From positions 1 to 64,000 of the forward strand of contig QVRM01006110.1 in NCBI GenBank assembly GCA_003439945.1: 64,000 bases of DNA. Reading direction: 5' to 3'. Position numbers and translations under genes: made by a program. The notes beneath the pieces are model-generated. The model ran no database searches. It saw nothing but the letters and a program-made list of their open reading frames with translations, and was not told the origin of the DNA. The DNA is from Dermanyssus gallinae (lineage: Eukaryota > Arthropoda > Arachnida > Mesostigmata > Dermanyssidae). Below, in pieces: positions 18,083 through 31,085 of this stretch. How positions within the stretch are numbered: the first letter of the stretch is position 1; each line of letters starts with the position of its first letter.

Positions 18083-21000
18083 CTAAAGCAGATCTGCCCA
18101 ATTTGGTGCGTCGGTGTGATTATCCACTCGTTGTATACAGTTTGCACACATACATGGCTCGTTAACAAAGAACGTAACTAATAGTAACATTTTTTGTAAT
18201 TTTTGGTGGTTTCTCCAAATTAGCCTGGACCATGACAAAAGAACAATGACGATTCTTGATTATCTTAAATTGGCAAGGTTCAAAAATAAATTGGCCATTC
18301 ACCTGGCCACCACAGCCGACACGTGTAGTGATAATCTATAATGTGTTGTTTTGGCCAACATACCAACATAAAACACCATCCGTTAGCTACCGTCCCACAA
18401 GTCAGCTCTGCTATATAGCCAAAATAATCGGAAAAGTTGCTCTGTCAAGCCATGGGCAAGCATTGGAAGTTATTTGGAGTTTGCTCCTCCTTCTTGAACC
18501 TTTCCCGGTCTGCGTACGATACATCAATGCACCCCTCCTCCGCTGTAGGTCTGTAGATGAAAACCATACAGTTATCAAAGTAGAACACTGTCGTTTGTGC
18601 CTTAATAAACGAATGTTCTTAGCTTACCATGTTAACTCGATTTTGTGTAGTTCCTACGGGTTTGCATTCATACTCCTCACTTTCTAGGTTTCTAAAAGTG
18701 CTTTCTATCGTATTATATTCTGGTAGCCGGGTGATGTATGGCTTTCTAAGCACACTCTAACTTTGATCCCAGACGTGTTGTGATCACGGCAGACAGGATA
18801 GAACCCTGCGTTCAATGTGCCACTCGATCAATTTCGTGCCTTAAACGGCGAACAATTCACATCGATGTCAAGTACCACAAATGTTGGAGAACGCGATCTT
18901 ACACTAAGTAATGTCTACCCGGCTCGAATACATTTTTCTAGGAGTTTTTCTTTTTCTATCAAACAGTTATCCGACGGACCAGAGGTGCGTAACCTCTGTG
19001 CGTGTCAAGTACACAAGTGGATTTTGTACATGTGTATATCGTGTTACATCGTGGCCGTGCAATCTAGACGAACGAGGAGTGCGTTTTACGCCATTCCTCA
19101 TTTCGGAGACTCGTGTAACACGTACCGTATCAAACCGAACGATCTTCTGTCGGCTGATTGAGGTGCTTCGTGGGTGTTTCGAGCGACCTCGTGTCGTGAA
19201 GTGGTGTAGTGTGGCGTGTAGCGCCGGGCATTCGTAAAGTGTTCTCGGAAGCAAACACCACAGCTCACATCACGCCCGAGCGCGCAGTGGAAGGACAACA
19301 ACAACAATAAACAGGGCTAAGCACAACAATCACACACAGGCAATAATAGGCTGGGGCACCGCACTTATAAGCAGTGCTCGAAGTGAACCCCAAACCGCGG
19401 ACTGCAAAATGTGACGAGGACAACGACAATGTTGGCGCCGATGGCGACACAAGTATAGTGTTCGCAGTAGTAGTAGTAGTAGTAGAAATAATAATAGTAC
19501 TATTAGTGATAATAAAAATTATAATGGCTTTCTCGCGACAGTGCGTCAAAATCAACCACACCAGAGATGAACACATGTGGCCGCTATTGCGTACATGGTT
19601 AAGTACACCCTGTAGAACAAATGACAAACAGGTCTGTTCGATATCCATTCGATCGCTTGTCGATAGTTAGAGGAGATCAACACGGCTGGAGGGAAGCAGG
19701 GAAGGATAGAAGAGTGCTAATTGGAATGGACAGAGAGAATTGGAATGAGACAAAGAGAAAGAAATGGCGATGCAGAGAGATGAAAAAGAGGGAGGAGGGG
19801 CAGGAATTCACTAGCTGGCTGGCAAAAAAAAAACAAATTACCGCAAACGAGACTACAGACATCCGCTGTCCAATTCGCTGGCCACTTGGTACTGACCTAT
19901 CGATTTCAACCAGCAAGGTTTCGACAGTTGTGGCATTAGAATCGTTAACGACTCTTCTGGACGACTCGATTCGAAACTCGCCGGAGGCAGTCGGTGGCCT
20001 TAGTACAACCTTGGCTTCTCGTATCGTTGGATCCTGTGTACCTGTACTGGAAATTCCCTCACATGTCTGTCGATAGGTGGTGAGCTCGGTTAATGCGCAA
20101 TGCGGGTCATCGCCGTTGTTCTTGTTGTTGTCGTTGTTGTTGTCGTAACAATTGCAGAGCATGCCCACTTAGAGACCATAACAACCTTAATGACAAAAGA
20201 CGCTAGACAATTACTATCGTGATTTTGCTGATAAATGGCACTCATAAAATGAGTGTGTTTTTTTCTCATGTATCCAACGTCCTGACGTCCTAACCTGGAC
20301 TGGCGGTGGACGTTTAGATATACCCATGAAAAATCAAGAAAAGCAGGCCAGGGACGGGTCCTAATACGGGCTGACCTGGCTGGAGGAAAGTCGCACCACA
20401 GCTGTATGGTTGCGTAAATGCTTACAGTAATTACTAGATTCGTTTTTGCAGCTTGACACAATTTTGGCAGAGTCGAATAAAAATATAGCCACAACAACAA
20501 AACCATACAAGGGACACCGACAGTGATGGTCAAGTTTACTTCAATAGCAATTGTTTCATCAAAGTTTTAATTGTAATTGAACTAATCATAGTAACAGTTA
20601 TGGCAAAAATAATACGTTAAATACATGTAACAGTGTTTGCGGTGCAACAGTATATAAGTCACACGGAGTTACAATGAAAACAGCAACCGACAATATTTGG
20701 TGGTATTGCTATTGCATCTGATGCTCGTACAACCCAGCGATGTAGCACATACCTAACCTAATACAACGTAAACGCTTTCAATTTGAGTCACGTGCATAGC
20801 ACCATGTCTATGCTAGCAATGCAATGCTCGTAAACTAATAGTTATCTGGGGATGTCGCTGAATTATCCTGTACGCGTTTCTGATTACATTTTAGAGTGAT
20901 CATCTTTCGCAATTTGCACTACCGTGGTCAATTGATGTTCAATGTTTCATCAATTCGTAGTTAATCAGTAGAGGAAGATCAAGCGACATGTTTGCTATGT

Positions 21001-22539
21001 CTTTGTGCCGACGGCGGGCCACGGTCCGTGTGGTCAGCATTCATTGTCACTGAGTTTACTTCGTCATGGAGTTTTTTATGCCATCGCCAGAGATGCTGTG
21101 TGAGTACTTACGACCACTCCAAATTCTCCAAGTCAAAATCCTACTCTAGCTTTTTGGACATGTTTTTAGAACGTGAGGTCTCACGACATGAGTCGGGACG
21201 GAATATGCGCCGTTGCCATTGCCGTAGCTAAACTGGTAAACGTTCATCCTGCTCCCCTTAAACGCACGTAAGCCGTATGCTACTCAGAATACACAGCCAT
21301 CTTGAGAACATGCGGATTGTTTCCCGCTTCTCGGATTTGGGCACAATTTTGCTTAGATCTCTAATTGGGGCGGTTGCCCGCCTGAGCACATATCTTACGT
21401 GAGAGCGAGATTGTCACTCCCTATGCCATGGCTAGGCTTTTTGTACTTGGCCTGTCTAGACGTAGCCTGGCCATAATACACGCTACGCTCTTGTGTACAG
21501 GGCCGAGAATTAGTCCCTGTAAAACCCCTGCTGTTTTTCTCTTTGGCCCGTCTCCCATGCTTGCGGGGATCGTTTAGGTAATATATATTTTAATATTTTT
21601 TGATATGCTTTGATATTGATAATAATTAAAAAAAAACATTCTTTGGTTCTGAATGTTTTCCTAATCACATTTAGCCAGTGAAATTGTGTTGAAGTAGAAA
21701 CATTGAGAATGAGGGCATTCTTTGCGTATACTTCACGAGTTGGTCTTTCGATCTCCTGTCTCCCGCGTTTAGCTGCTTTTGGTGTTACCAGCCCGATCAC
21801 CAGGTTTTTTGTATCGTACATTTGCTCCGGCAGCACGCCAACCGTCAGGGGTGTGCTAGAGATAGCGTAGCCCGTCGCTCGCCTGGGATCTCGTTGCATG
21901 CAGGCTTTCGCCTTTGGTTCTTGCTCATTTGATCAGCAACAAGAAGTTTTCGCCCAAAATGTTTATGTTCTTCTCAAAAGGCTGCTTGAAGCGTTTTGCG
22001 AGCCCATCGATTATGTGGGTTGTTACAGAAGCGTTCTTTGCCATTTCCATGTCTAACGTCTTCAGTAACCTTGACGTTCTCTTCGTCTAAGAACTTTGAC
22101 AATGGACCTAATTACCTTTGCAGAATGCGATACCTCTCACAGTTCAGCAAGAAACTACAGCAATATGTCACTTGTATCATAGGCCCCGACGGTGAGGTGA
22201 AAGCGACAAAACTGAATGGGTTGAACCAAGCATATTACAACAGTTTTCACGTTCAAGTTAGAGAGGAGAAATTCCAAGAAATACTTGATTTTGCGGTTCG
22301 GCTTGAAGGCAGCCGCTTCCGTCCCTATCGTGGCCAACTTAAACCATATTAAGTAAACAACGTAAGATAAGGGAGTCGGTCTTTGGAGGAAAAATGAAGC
22401 AGACTAGACAAGCCCTTGCAAGACACTCCAATATGACTGGACTTCCTAATAACTCGCGAAGATTATAAGGACAATTAAAGTGCTTCTTATGAAATGTAAA
22501 GTCGTTGGAGTACAGCCTATATATATAAAGGCAAAGAAG
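18083..22539. other. No recognisable gene
   Basis: Several open frames of 60-160 residues occur but none shows a known domain. The most gene-like is about 19850-20090, where both strands are open (see findings). 21510-21899 (minus) and 22120-22352 (plus) are unidentified and may be decayed retroelement sequence, since RT motifs begin shortly after at 22540. Confidence 0.4.
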
Positions 22540-23830
22540 ATGCTACGGACCCAAAATCATACCGATGCATCTCCTTAAAAAGCGTGATATATAAAGTGCT
22601 CATTTCCTTCATCACCTCGAGGCTCTACGAGCGCACAATCGATGAACTGCCAACCGAACAATACGGATTTCTTCGAAAACGCTTAACTGCAGACGCTCTG
22701 AAGTTTGTACTAGATCACATAGAAAAACGACACGCTGAAAGAGAAGTGACCTACGCAGCATTGGTTGACTTCAAAACCGCCTTCGTTTGCGTACCCAGGG
22801 ATTGTCTTTTGCAAGTCATTCACAGCAGATACAACACTTACGGGCCCGATGTATAACTTCATGCATAATATGTTGGGCCATAACTACATCCTTCTTAAAA
22901 AAGGCGACTATTACGTCAGGAAAAGAGAATCGCTGTTGCCCAGGGAAACTCTGTAAGCCCGTTTCTATTCATTCTATACGTGGCGAGTCTGACAAAAGTT
23001 CTACGCAAGCAAAAGCACCACATGCGTTCTATGCAGATGACCTGGTCGTTCTCGCTTAGTGAATTGGCAAAGTGGTGCAATGAAATCGACTGATAATAAA
23101 TATAAACAATGCTAAAGACCTACGTTTCAGTCGTGGAGAAGCACATGCCACCGCAAACCGTCCGTATAAAGATAAATCGCACCCCTCTAGGGCTAGTAAG
23201 TTATTTCCCATATTTAGGAGTGACTCTAACTCTAAGACTGTCGTTTGGAAGGCACATAGAAAAAAAAACTGGCCAAGGCAACGGCAGCTATAATGCTTCT
23301 TGGAAAACTTCGTGACACCGACCTAAAAATTTCCGCCAACCTATGAGGGATAAAGGTTTCACCAATTGTCCGATAAAGCTTGCATGTGATTGCGCCTCAC
23401 CTTAAACTGAAAGGCCTCAAGAACATCGACCGAGTAAAGCATTGCTTTATACAGCGTGAGTTTAGACTACCTAGGAACACATCGGCGACACTAGCGTTGG
23501 CACTATGTCGAGAGAGAACCTCTACGGAGGACCCTATACGGACAGAACCATTTAGCGCAGATGTGCTGGACCGATACCTACAGTTTAGAGAAGAAACAAA
23601 TATCAACTTTGTTATGCAGAACTATACAGAGGGAGCAGCGTCCTCAACAGATGAGTGGAAAAAAGCTCTACAAACAAATCGGACTCTGTTGTGTAGGATA
23701 ACCTGGCATAATTATCACCAATACATATATGTCTGAAAGAACCGTGTTATGAAATTGACGAATGTGTGTGCAAAGTTTGTGGAGAATGTATCAACCACTA
23801 TTACTTGGCACAATGCGCGTCAATCGGCGT
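22540..23830 (+). mobile_element. Non-LTR retrotransposon relic, RT domain and Cys/His tail
   Basis: Plus-strand LINE relic with several frameshifts. In order: PKSYRCISLKSVIYKVLIS (about 22552-22610), YGFLRKRLTADAL (RT 'YGF' block, about 22660-22700), VDFKTAFVCVPRD (palm aspartate block, about 22765-22805), YADDLVVLA (catalytic, about 23030-23058), YFPYLGVTLTLRLSFGRHI (thumb, about 23202-23260), and a C-terminal Cys/His cluster CVCKVCGECINHYYLAQC (about 23762-23815). The arrangement matches the 9772-10510 relic, and the two may belong to one family. Stops between blocks make it inactive. Confidence 0.85.
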
Positions 23831-24040
23831 ACAATCACTGTAGGAACGTGTAAATTACCTGCTTAGTTTGGACACTGAAGTATGAGATATGCAGAACACT
23901 TGTACCTACCAATGATATAGTGAATAAACTGAATAAGAATGCAATACACTCTCCTTCGTTAAGCCTGACCAATACACAAGCCGTGGTTTCAGCCTCGGAG
24001 AAAATCTCCTTTTCATCAGGGGCCTGGTCGTTATTAGATA

Positions 24041-24056
24041 TATATATATATATATG
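24041..24056. repeat. Short (AT)n microsatellite
   Basis: AT run of about eight units. Confidence 0.85.
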
Positions 24057-24321
24057 AAAATATTTAAATACAACATCTAAATAATGTGTTAGTTAAGACT
24101 AGAGAAGACTTGACTAACTATGTTACATGAAGGCTGAAATTGAGCTCAGCAGACACGTCAACACTAAAATCGCGATTTACAATTGATGTAGCTAGTGTGA
24201 CACCATCAATTACATATTCATAGTCTAAGTGAAACAAATGTCGGTGCTTTCAGACAACACAGTTGTGCGTAGCTAACAGATAGAGACAAAGAAATAAGTT
24301 CAATTATACTAAAAAAACTAA

Positions 24322-24326
<5 letters not shown>

Positions 24327-24354
<28 letters not shown>
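24327..24354. repeat. (AT)n microsatellite
   Basis: Pure AT run of about 14 units. Confidence 0.95.
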
Positions 24355-24355
<1 letters not shown>

Positions 24356-26780
24356 CTCAACGGGCCTCTAACTTGACTCAAAGTGTAGCGTATGTCGAAA
24401 ATGGCACCAGTAGGAAAAAGTTATCCAATACATAACGATGAAAATCACGAAATCAAAGGACATTTTCCGCACCAGCGCCCAGAACCATTCACAACTTAGT
24501 GAAGTTTTATATGATCCTCTTGGTTTTCAATTTTACCATCTGCAATGTATTTTACGTTACAAGGTGTATACACTTCGCAAAAAAACGATTTAGCCACCCA
24601 TTTTTGCCATTATACACGTATTTATTATAACCAATCGTGTAAAGACTACAGCTATACATGCTCATAGAGTAACAGCAGAAGACTTCCATTGACATTTGGG
24701 GTCTCGGATTACGTTTGGAACACGAGATCTCCACAATTGGCACAACTACACCGCGACAGAATGTGACAGCTACTAGCAAGATGCATGCCTTATTATCAGG
24801 AATCGACCTGACAGCTATGAGAAGATTCTAAATCTCAACATTTTTTATGGGACCGTACGTGTCTACTGTCGGTAAGGGCGCGTAACCAACGCATGAACAT
24901 TCAGCAGTCCACAAGTTTAGTCCACACTTCACTGACGGTCTGACAATCCCCGAATAAATATTTCGGGTAACAATGGTAATATTGCAGGCAGCATGCTCGA
25001 CACCCATATTTTTGCGGAGACGCACATTTAGCGGCAGGCAATTCGTGATCCCCCCCAGGAAGGACCAAAATAAGTATATGACTTTTAGCAGAGAAGCAGG
25101 TAGGTATTGCATATCGAGCAATATCGTAGATAACACTGAATTAACTTGCTTTTAAACTGCACTTCAGGTAGCTATGGTGACAAGCCCTTGTGTCTCGTTT
25201 GCCCGTTATATGGACTCGTATACCACAGAATATTCGTCGTATCACTTCCCTGCATTGTTTTCTACAGATGGTCCAGAAATGGCTACTCACCAACACATTT
25301 CGACATAGTTGAGGCACACATGCTATTGGTGTTGTGTTTATGATTTGTGATACTTCATGATTGACTTATTTTATGGCTGTTCATGATTGAGAGTTAACCA
25401 TTTATATTCTATTTTTTTTATTATTCTATATATGTTTCAATGAGAACTAAAGCATTGTATTATGCAGTTCCTATAATAAACCACGTTTTGAATCTTGACA
25501 AGTACGGTACGGGAACACTAATCAATTTGTGACTGAGCGGGGCTTTTGCCGACCGTTGTGTACATTTGGTAGCACGCAATGCTCTGCAGAACTTTTTACT
25601 GGAAGACAAAGCTTTATATAGTCAAACTTTTTCCATAGCTGTTATCTATTCACAAATGTATCAGTATTAAGGTCTCATTGTTTTGTATATGGAAGGTTTT
25701 CAGATTGCCTGATGCCTCCCTCACACGTCGCTGGTTGCTAACAGCGACTAGTGTCAAACTCGTAGAACCAGTGTACCTACTCACCAGCTAAGACTTGAGA
25801 TTGCGTGGCATTTCTTTGACACCGTGGAAGAGAAGTCTCATGTACCTAGCATTCTATGCATCTAGTCTACCACTGAATCTAGTCTTGCCTGCGGTCTGCG
25901 ACCGTTGTTTTGCTTCTTTCTCTAGGCTCTCTTCAATGCCATTAATGGTGCTCAGATAGAATCGGCCTACTCTCCAGTCTTCTGCAGGTGATGATGATAC
26001 GATATGATCTACTACTCCGCGCTGAGAGAGACCCCAGATGACCTCCTGTGTCGTGTCGCTCTGTCTCTAGCCAACGCTAAACAGCGTTTGCCCGTGTGTT
26101 GGACGTCGCCCACTTGTCCGAAGTCGGGGCGAACACATGTATCAGGTTTTGCCGTACTCCTTACCACAGTCTACTGGCCATATAGACTGTGGACGGTCAA
26201 AATTTGCGTGCTTTTGATACGAGAGCCCTCCTTATTGGCAGGGGCGTCAACCAGGCTCGAAGGTCCGTTATAAGACAGGTCCGGAAAAGTCGTTTCCTGC
26301 GTAACAGTCTTTCATCAAGCATATATGGTGGCCTCCCTGGCCGCTGTCAGGCCCAGGACTGGCCGTCAAAAAGGTTCTCGTCTCTTTCTCTCGCTAAACA
26401 GCGACGGGTACACGTAGACGCTATCGACAGTCAGCACACAAATCTGCCTCAAATCTCGGCAACGAGTTTTGGCTGGCCTGTGGCTGGTTGCGAGTTCCAA
26501 ACCATACATGAAAGCATGTTTGGTGAGACTAGTCACTTTAATGTTGTTACTGGGGCGACATCGGCTCACAGTGATGTGACTGATTCATCGGATATAAGTA
26601 AATCCACCAATTGGTTGGACCAATCAATTTTGACAGGTTTATGTTGGCGCATTTACGACCGACAAGCGACGACACGATGCGATGGCAGTTGAAGTGAGCG
26701 TACACAGAGAGTAGTTAATAGGACAGTCATTAAAGGAAGCGAACAATCTTTATTTGACCTTTTCAAGCCTAATAGCCTTA
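24355..26780. other. No recognisable gene
   Basis: No domain or transposon motif recognised. The plus frame 26189-26692 (167 residues) is the longest without simple repeats, but I see no signal peptide, no known motif and no obvious homologue, so I do not call it a gene. Confidence 0.35.
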
Positions 26781-28100
26781 ATTTAACGCCTAAGCAACAC
26801 CGTATTTGCTAGGGCTGTTACAAGTCCCTTCTTTAGCTTGGCCATTGGCAACTGTATGGTTATAGGCGAGAGCCTCGCTAATGTCAACGGTCTACGCAAT
26901 TTTTGTTGAAAAATGCTTTGTACTCTGCTACTCATAGAAAGCTGACCAAGGCTGCCGAGCGGCAACTGCCTAGACTACTAATTGCAATCGGAGGACATTA
27001 CTAGTAGTACCAGCTATTTTCGAAAGATAGAATATTTCGAAAGACCTGGCCTGATTAATGACAACAATTACACGAAACAAGAGCCCAGATAGGTCCAACA
27101 CATCCCTTATACATTCGTGGACATACTGCTTATCGAGGGTTGTTATTATATTTGATCTAACAGTCAATTCAATATGTGGCTAAAAGCCTAAAAGCTTTTG
27201 GAAACATTATCTATGACGTCGTCTGCGCCCTTCTTCTGGCTAGCGTCTATGGCCGACGACCACGCTACAAGATAGAAATAAACGAAATACCCAGAGTGAC
27301 TGTCCCCTACGCATAACAAATTAGGAGAATGGGTCCATTTCGTTAGCGCCTTATGTGTAGCACGCTCCGTGAGAAATGCAGACATTTAACATCGTTCTGA
27401 CGCGATTGTTATCTAACACTAGGTTTAGCTACCTCACACTGAAGTACATACGACAAATACCCCGGTCATGTAAGTTAGGGGATCACCAGGTTTCTAGTGG
27501 GTTCGAGAGTCCCACACTACACAGACATAGATGCATTTTTGTTCCTGGCCCCTGTAAAAAAAGTTTAGCTACCTCCAACAGCAAGACAGTGGCTGTTTCT
27601 CGCATCCGCTAACCTATGTGGCAGAACCAGAAAGATCTAGAAGATGTTGTTTAAGTCCAAATTTAGACCAGCTTTAAATCGATATGTACACCTAAACGCA
27701 ACATATGCATCTGCTATCGGGCAAAGCCTGTGTAACAGCCAAATAATTACTTTCTTAAACGATCGCGACAGACTTGATAAACTACCCTATTTGCCTTTAG
27801 ATAGAGATCTAGGTTGTTGTCTAGTAAAACTTGTGGCGTTGTAGAAAAATGCATTACATTGCTCAGCTATTAATGAGAGCGGATTGTCAGCCATCCTTTT
27901 GTCCGGCTGTTGGCACGAGTTTATTGAACACATTTGTATTAACATTACAGTTCGTCGAATTATTTCGTGTCTACATGTAAGTTTACGCCTATCGCAAATG
28001 AAAAATGAAGTCTTAGCACCAATCTTAAGTGACTGCGTTATATCTCTGTTCAGTAGTCTATGTACAAGCATACTAACGATTTTGAAGTGCCAACCATTAT
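26781..28100 (-). other. Unidentified region with successive short minus-strand frames
   Basis: Minus-strand frames at 28071-27787, 27385-27188, 27167-26970 and 26965-26783 follow one another as if a longer coding sequence had been broken by stops and by a SINE insertion at 27436-27562. None contains a motif I recognise. It could be a decayed transposon or chance. Confidence 0.25.
27423..27575 (+). mobile_element. SINE family C with perfect 13-bp target-site duplication
   Basis: A 127-bp element (27436-27562) ending in seven A residues is flanked by perfect copies of GTTTAGCTACCTC (27423-27435 and 27563-27575). The interior has a T-arm-like GTGGGTTCGAGAGTCCCAC (about 27493-27511) containing a Pol III B-box-like core, suggesting a tRNA-derived head. 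The perfect duplication suggests a comparatively recent insertion. A short stretch near 17803-17832 resembles its middle part. Confidence 0.8.
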
Positions 28101-28639
28101 GATCGACCGTATAGAGAAAGGTTTTAAGAGGCGCTTTAGAGAAGCCGGTCTTTAACGTAAATGACTTTTATATTTGTTCACACAATGTACACCAGCGAAC
28201 AGACCTACAGTATGTTTGCTAGGTTCGGAATTCCACCACGGACACGAATGCATTCAAGTGTTTTTATCGATGCGTTTCCCATTTTGAAATGACTCAATTG
28301 CATCAGGTTGTAATTGCAAAGGGATGCTAGACAATTCCGTGCATACACTTCAGTATATATATATTATTCAAGCAGCATTGCTAATGCCCATCAATATGGC
28401 TGTTAATCCGACCTACTATAAGCAATCATACTCACAATCATTTTATGATTATATAATTAGTATCAACTATCATCTATAATACTATTGCTATTCTATTTTA
28501 AATATGCAATTATATATCGTGTATGTACACTCACGGCGGAGTTCTCGTCATAGAGGGATATCTGGCATAATTTACGCCAACATCCCAATCGGCTTTGAGA
28601 TCCGCGCACTGTCATTGGACACTGCTAGCTGCATGCGTT

Positions 28640-28640
<1 letters not shown>

Positions 28641-28672
<32 letters not shown>
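28641..28672. repeat. (AT)n microsatellite
   Basis: Pure AT run of about 16 units, roughly 400 bases beyond the 3' end of the achaete-scute-like gene. Confidence 0.95.
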
Positions 28673-28676
<4 letters not shown>

Positions 28677-29070
28677 AGGCTACATAGTGCATAAGTACTA
28701 ACTATAATAAAACTAGCTTCCATGCTAGTGACGACAAAAATGCAAACATTCACAGTGCTTTCAACGTTGCCATTAACATCTGTACAAAACTTATTAAGCT
28801 ATTGACATCGACTTTAACACGTTCTACTAATATTGACACACTGCAACTTCTGTTCTTATATACTGTTTTGTGATCTGTTGAATGCCGCCGCAGGGCGCAT
28901 ATATGCCAGGGTAAGCGATACGGACGCACTACACCGTTCCGTGTCGCCTACCCCGGCATTTGCCTACGACCAGATAGACATAGCCTTCCGTATTTCTTTT
29001 AGTTACATCAATCCTTCGTCGTTTCCACTCTCTATGTCTAGAACTAAGCTCAGGGCCTGGCTCGCCGCTA

Positions 29071-29086
29071 CCCCCCCCCCCCCCCT
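29071..29086. repeat. Homopolymer C run just past the bHLH stop codon
   Basis: Sixteen C residues on the plus strand, read as G on the bHLH mRNA, beginning three bases after the stop codon at 29090-29092. Confidence 0.9.
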
Positions 29087-29089
29087 ATT

Positions 29090-29830
29090 TTACACCTTGT
29101 TCTCTCTTTCTAACACGCTTTTCCTTTCTGCAGGCACGGTTGTCATAGGAGTGCGGAGTAGGGGCACCACAAAATCCTCGAAAGAGCTATCTGGTGTAGC
29201 ATTCTCGCAATACATCGTCGACATGCTTGCATTGCTTCTGCTGTTGCTGCTGCTGCTCCTGTTGTGGTTGTTGGTATCGCAATCGCTCACGAAGGTCCTT
29301 TTCCCTTGTTGCTCCTTGCTGGCACATAGACGCAACGTTTTTTCTTGCTGGAAGACGCAATCAGTTTGGTCGTTGTCCTCGTTCTCAATGTCATGATCGT
29401 AGCTGTCATCGTTGTTATTATCGATGCCTCCTTCACTTGAAGGATGACATCCAATTGTGGTGAGGAGCAACGCGTCATCGCGTCCGGGGCACTCTGGAAC
29501 GAGGGCGTCCTGGTACGGCGGTGGACTTCGCTGCTGATGGTCCTGCTGTTGTTGCTGTTGCTGCCGTTGTTGCTGTTGCTGTTGTTGTTGGTGCTGCTGT
29601 TGCTGGTTTTGCTGTTGAACAATGAGCACCGTCTGCAGCTGCAGAATGTAGTCGACTGCCGATCGCAGCGTGTCGACCTTGGACATTTTGCGGTTGGAAA
29701 CAGCGTCCGGAAGGCGCTCCCGAAGCGAAGCAAATCCCTGGTTTACCTGATGCACCCGCTTGCGTTCGCGTTCATTGCGTCGTTGCACCGAGCTGATGAA
29801 AGGTGTGTCCAACCTTTTCGACTTGACCAT
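29090..29830 (-). CDS. ASCL: Achaete-scute family bHLH transcription factor
   Basis: Single-exon gene of 246 codons. The start is the ATG at 29830 in a strong Kozak context (GCCGCCATGG) with an in-frame TGA four codons upstream. Residues 16-69 form the basic helix-loop-helix domain: basic region [14 protein letters not shown], helix 1 [10 protein letters not shown], a short loop, then helix 2 [18 protein letters not shown]. The RRNERER and KMSKV(D/E)TLR(S)AV(D/E)YI signatures are specific for the achaete-scute/ASCL group, proneural factors that bind E-boxes as heterodimers with Daughterless/E proteins in the nucleus. A polyglutamine tract (about residues 73-103), an acidic Asn/Asp-rich stretch and a Ser-rich stretch follow. 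The C-terminus has a TPDSSFEDF segment reminiscent of the conserved ASCL tail. I cannot place it among achaete, scute, asense or ASCL3/4-type paralogs. It has no introns, as is common in this family. Confidence 0.93.
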   Translation of the reverse strand: MVKSKRLDTPFISSVQRRNERERKRVHQVNQGFASLRERLPDAVSNRKMSKVDTLRSAVDYILQLQTVLIVQQQNQQQQHQQQQQQQQRQQQQQQQDHQQRSPPPYQDALVPECPGRDDALLLTTIGCHPSSEGGIDNNNDDSYDHDIENEDNDQTDCVFQQEKTLRLCASKEQQGKRTFVSDCDTNNHNRSSSSNSRSNASMSTMYCENATPDSSFEDFVVPLLRTPMTTVPAERKSVLERENKV

Positions 29831-31009
29831 GGCGGCCACTCACGCGTGTCTGTCCAATGTCACTACTCCAGTAGGTGGGCAAGCTTAGGTGCTGCTCGCT
29901 GGGTGCGCAGATGGGGTGAGTGATGAGACTAGGTGAGCTCTTGGTTGAGCACGTTTCGCCGGCTCAACTGCGCGCTCTTTGCAAGAGTTCCTTGTCGGCA
30001 GATGGTGACGTCGAACGGGTGGTGGTGGTGGTGACGAAAGCACTGGTGCATACACGTGCACTGTCACTAATGTCTGGTTGTTCCGAGTGGAAGAAACGGG
30101 GCAGGCGGGCGAAACCTGAGTAAGGGTGAAGGCAGCTGGGCAGACGCACGTGGGGCTTGTTATGTCGAACTGGCTTGTCGGCTTCTGACGAAGTACAACA
30201 TCACATAATACGGCCAATTCGGGATTAATTTGGCAATTGATAGTTGTAGATTGTCCTGAAGTGGGTACACGTTTAGCTTACACTTCTGTACTGTATTCTG
30301 ACTGATTCGTGCGCGCGCCTATTGGTAGTCTAGGCCTGACTGTGGCTTGGTGTAACACGTTTACGGTTGACAGACAGATGGAATCTACCGTTGCCGTACG
30401 AAGGTTTCAGTCCGTTCGTAAACGGCAAACTAGCTTTCGGTTGTACTGTTCCCTCTGTATTGCTCAATTTTCCGCCGGATTTTTCCGCTCCTACAAGTTG
30501 TGTTTTGTTGGAAAAGTGACAGGTCAGCTCTGTCACGGACCACAATGAGGTGTGGCCACCAGCCCACTGAGGTAGCTGTCAACCGAACACTGTAATCGCA
30601 CGTGCAGCTCTGAACACAAAACGCATGACACCCTCATCAGGACGACCTTTGTTAGGAAGAGGCGGGAGGGGGGGGGGGCTTGAATACACTAGTGGTCCTT
30701 CTTCTTCGAAGGGTTCGCGTCGTCTGAAGTTGAACCCATGGGGTTGGCTTGTTTTTATGGGGGTGCGCGCTTTCTTTGCGATCGTCTTGACTTAGCTTTC
30801 TCTCAGTCATCATCTGTCGTTGTCTCCCGTTGTCGTCTCTATCTCTCGTTTCGCCTATCTGTCTGCCTGCATACGTGCCTGTCCCTATCGCTGTAATACC
30901 TCAATCTGCCTCTTGATCGCTGCCCATGGCCACCGCTATGGTGAGGTATTATTTGTCGCTGTACGAGCGTACAGGGCGAGGGGAAAGAGCAATCGGTGTT
31001 GTCATTGTC

Positions 31010-31054
31010 GTTATTGTTGTTGTTGTTGTTGCTGTCGTTGTTGTTGTTTTCGTT

Positions 31055-31085
<31 letters not shown>
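31010..31085. repeat. (GTT)n/(TAG)n microsatellite
   Basis: Imperfect GTT repeats pass into about nine TAG repeats. Confidence 0.85.

Noticed and set aside
29444..29923. Plus-strand open frame of 159 codons with poly-Leu
   Set aside because: It is the antisense shadow of the CAG/CAA-rich achaete-scute-like gene.
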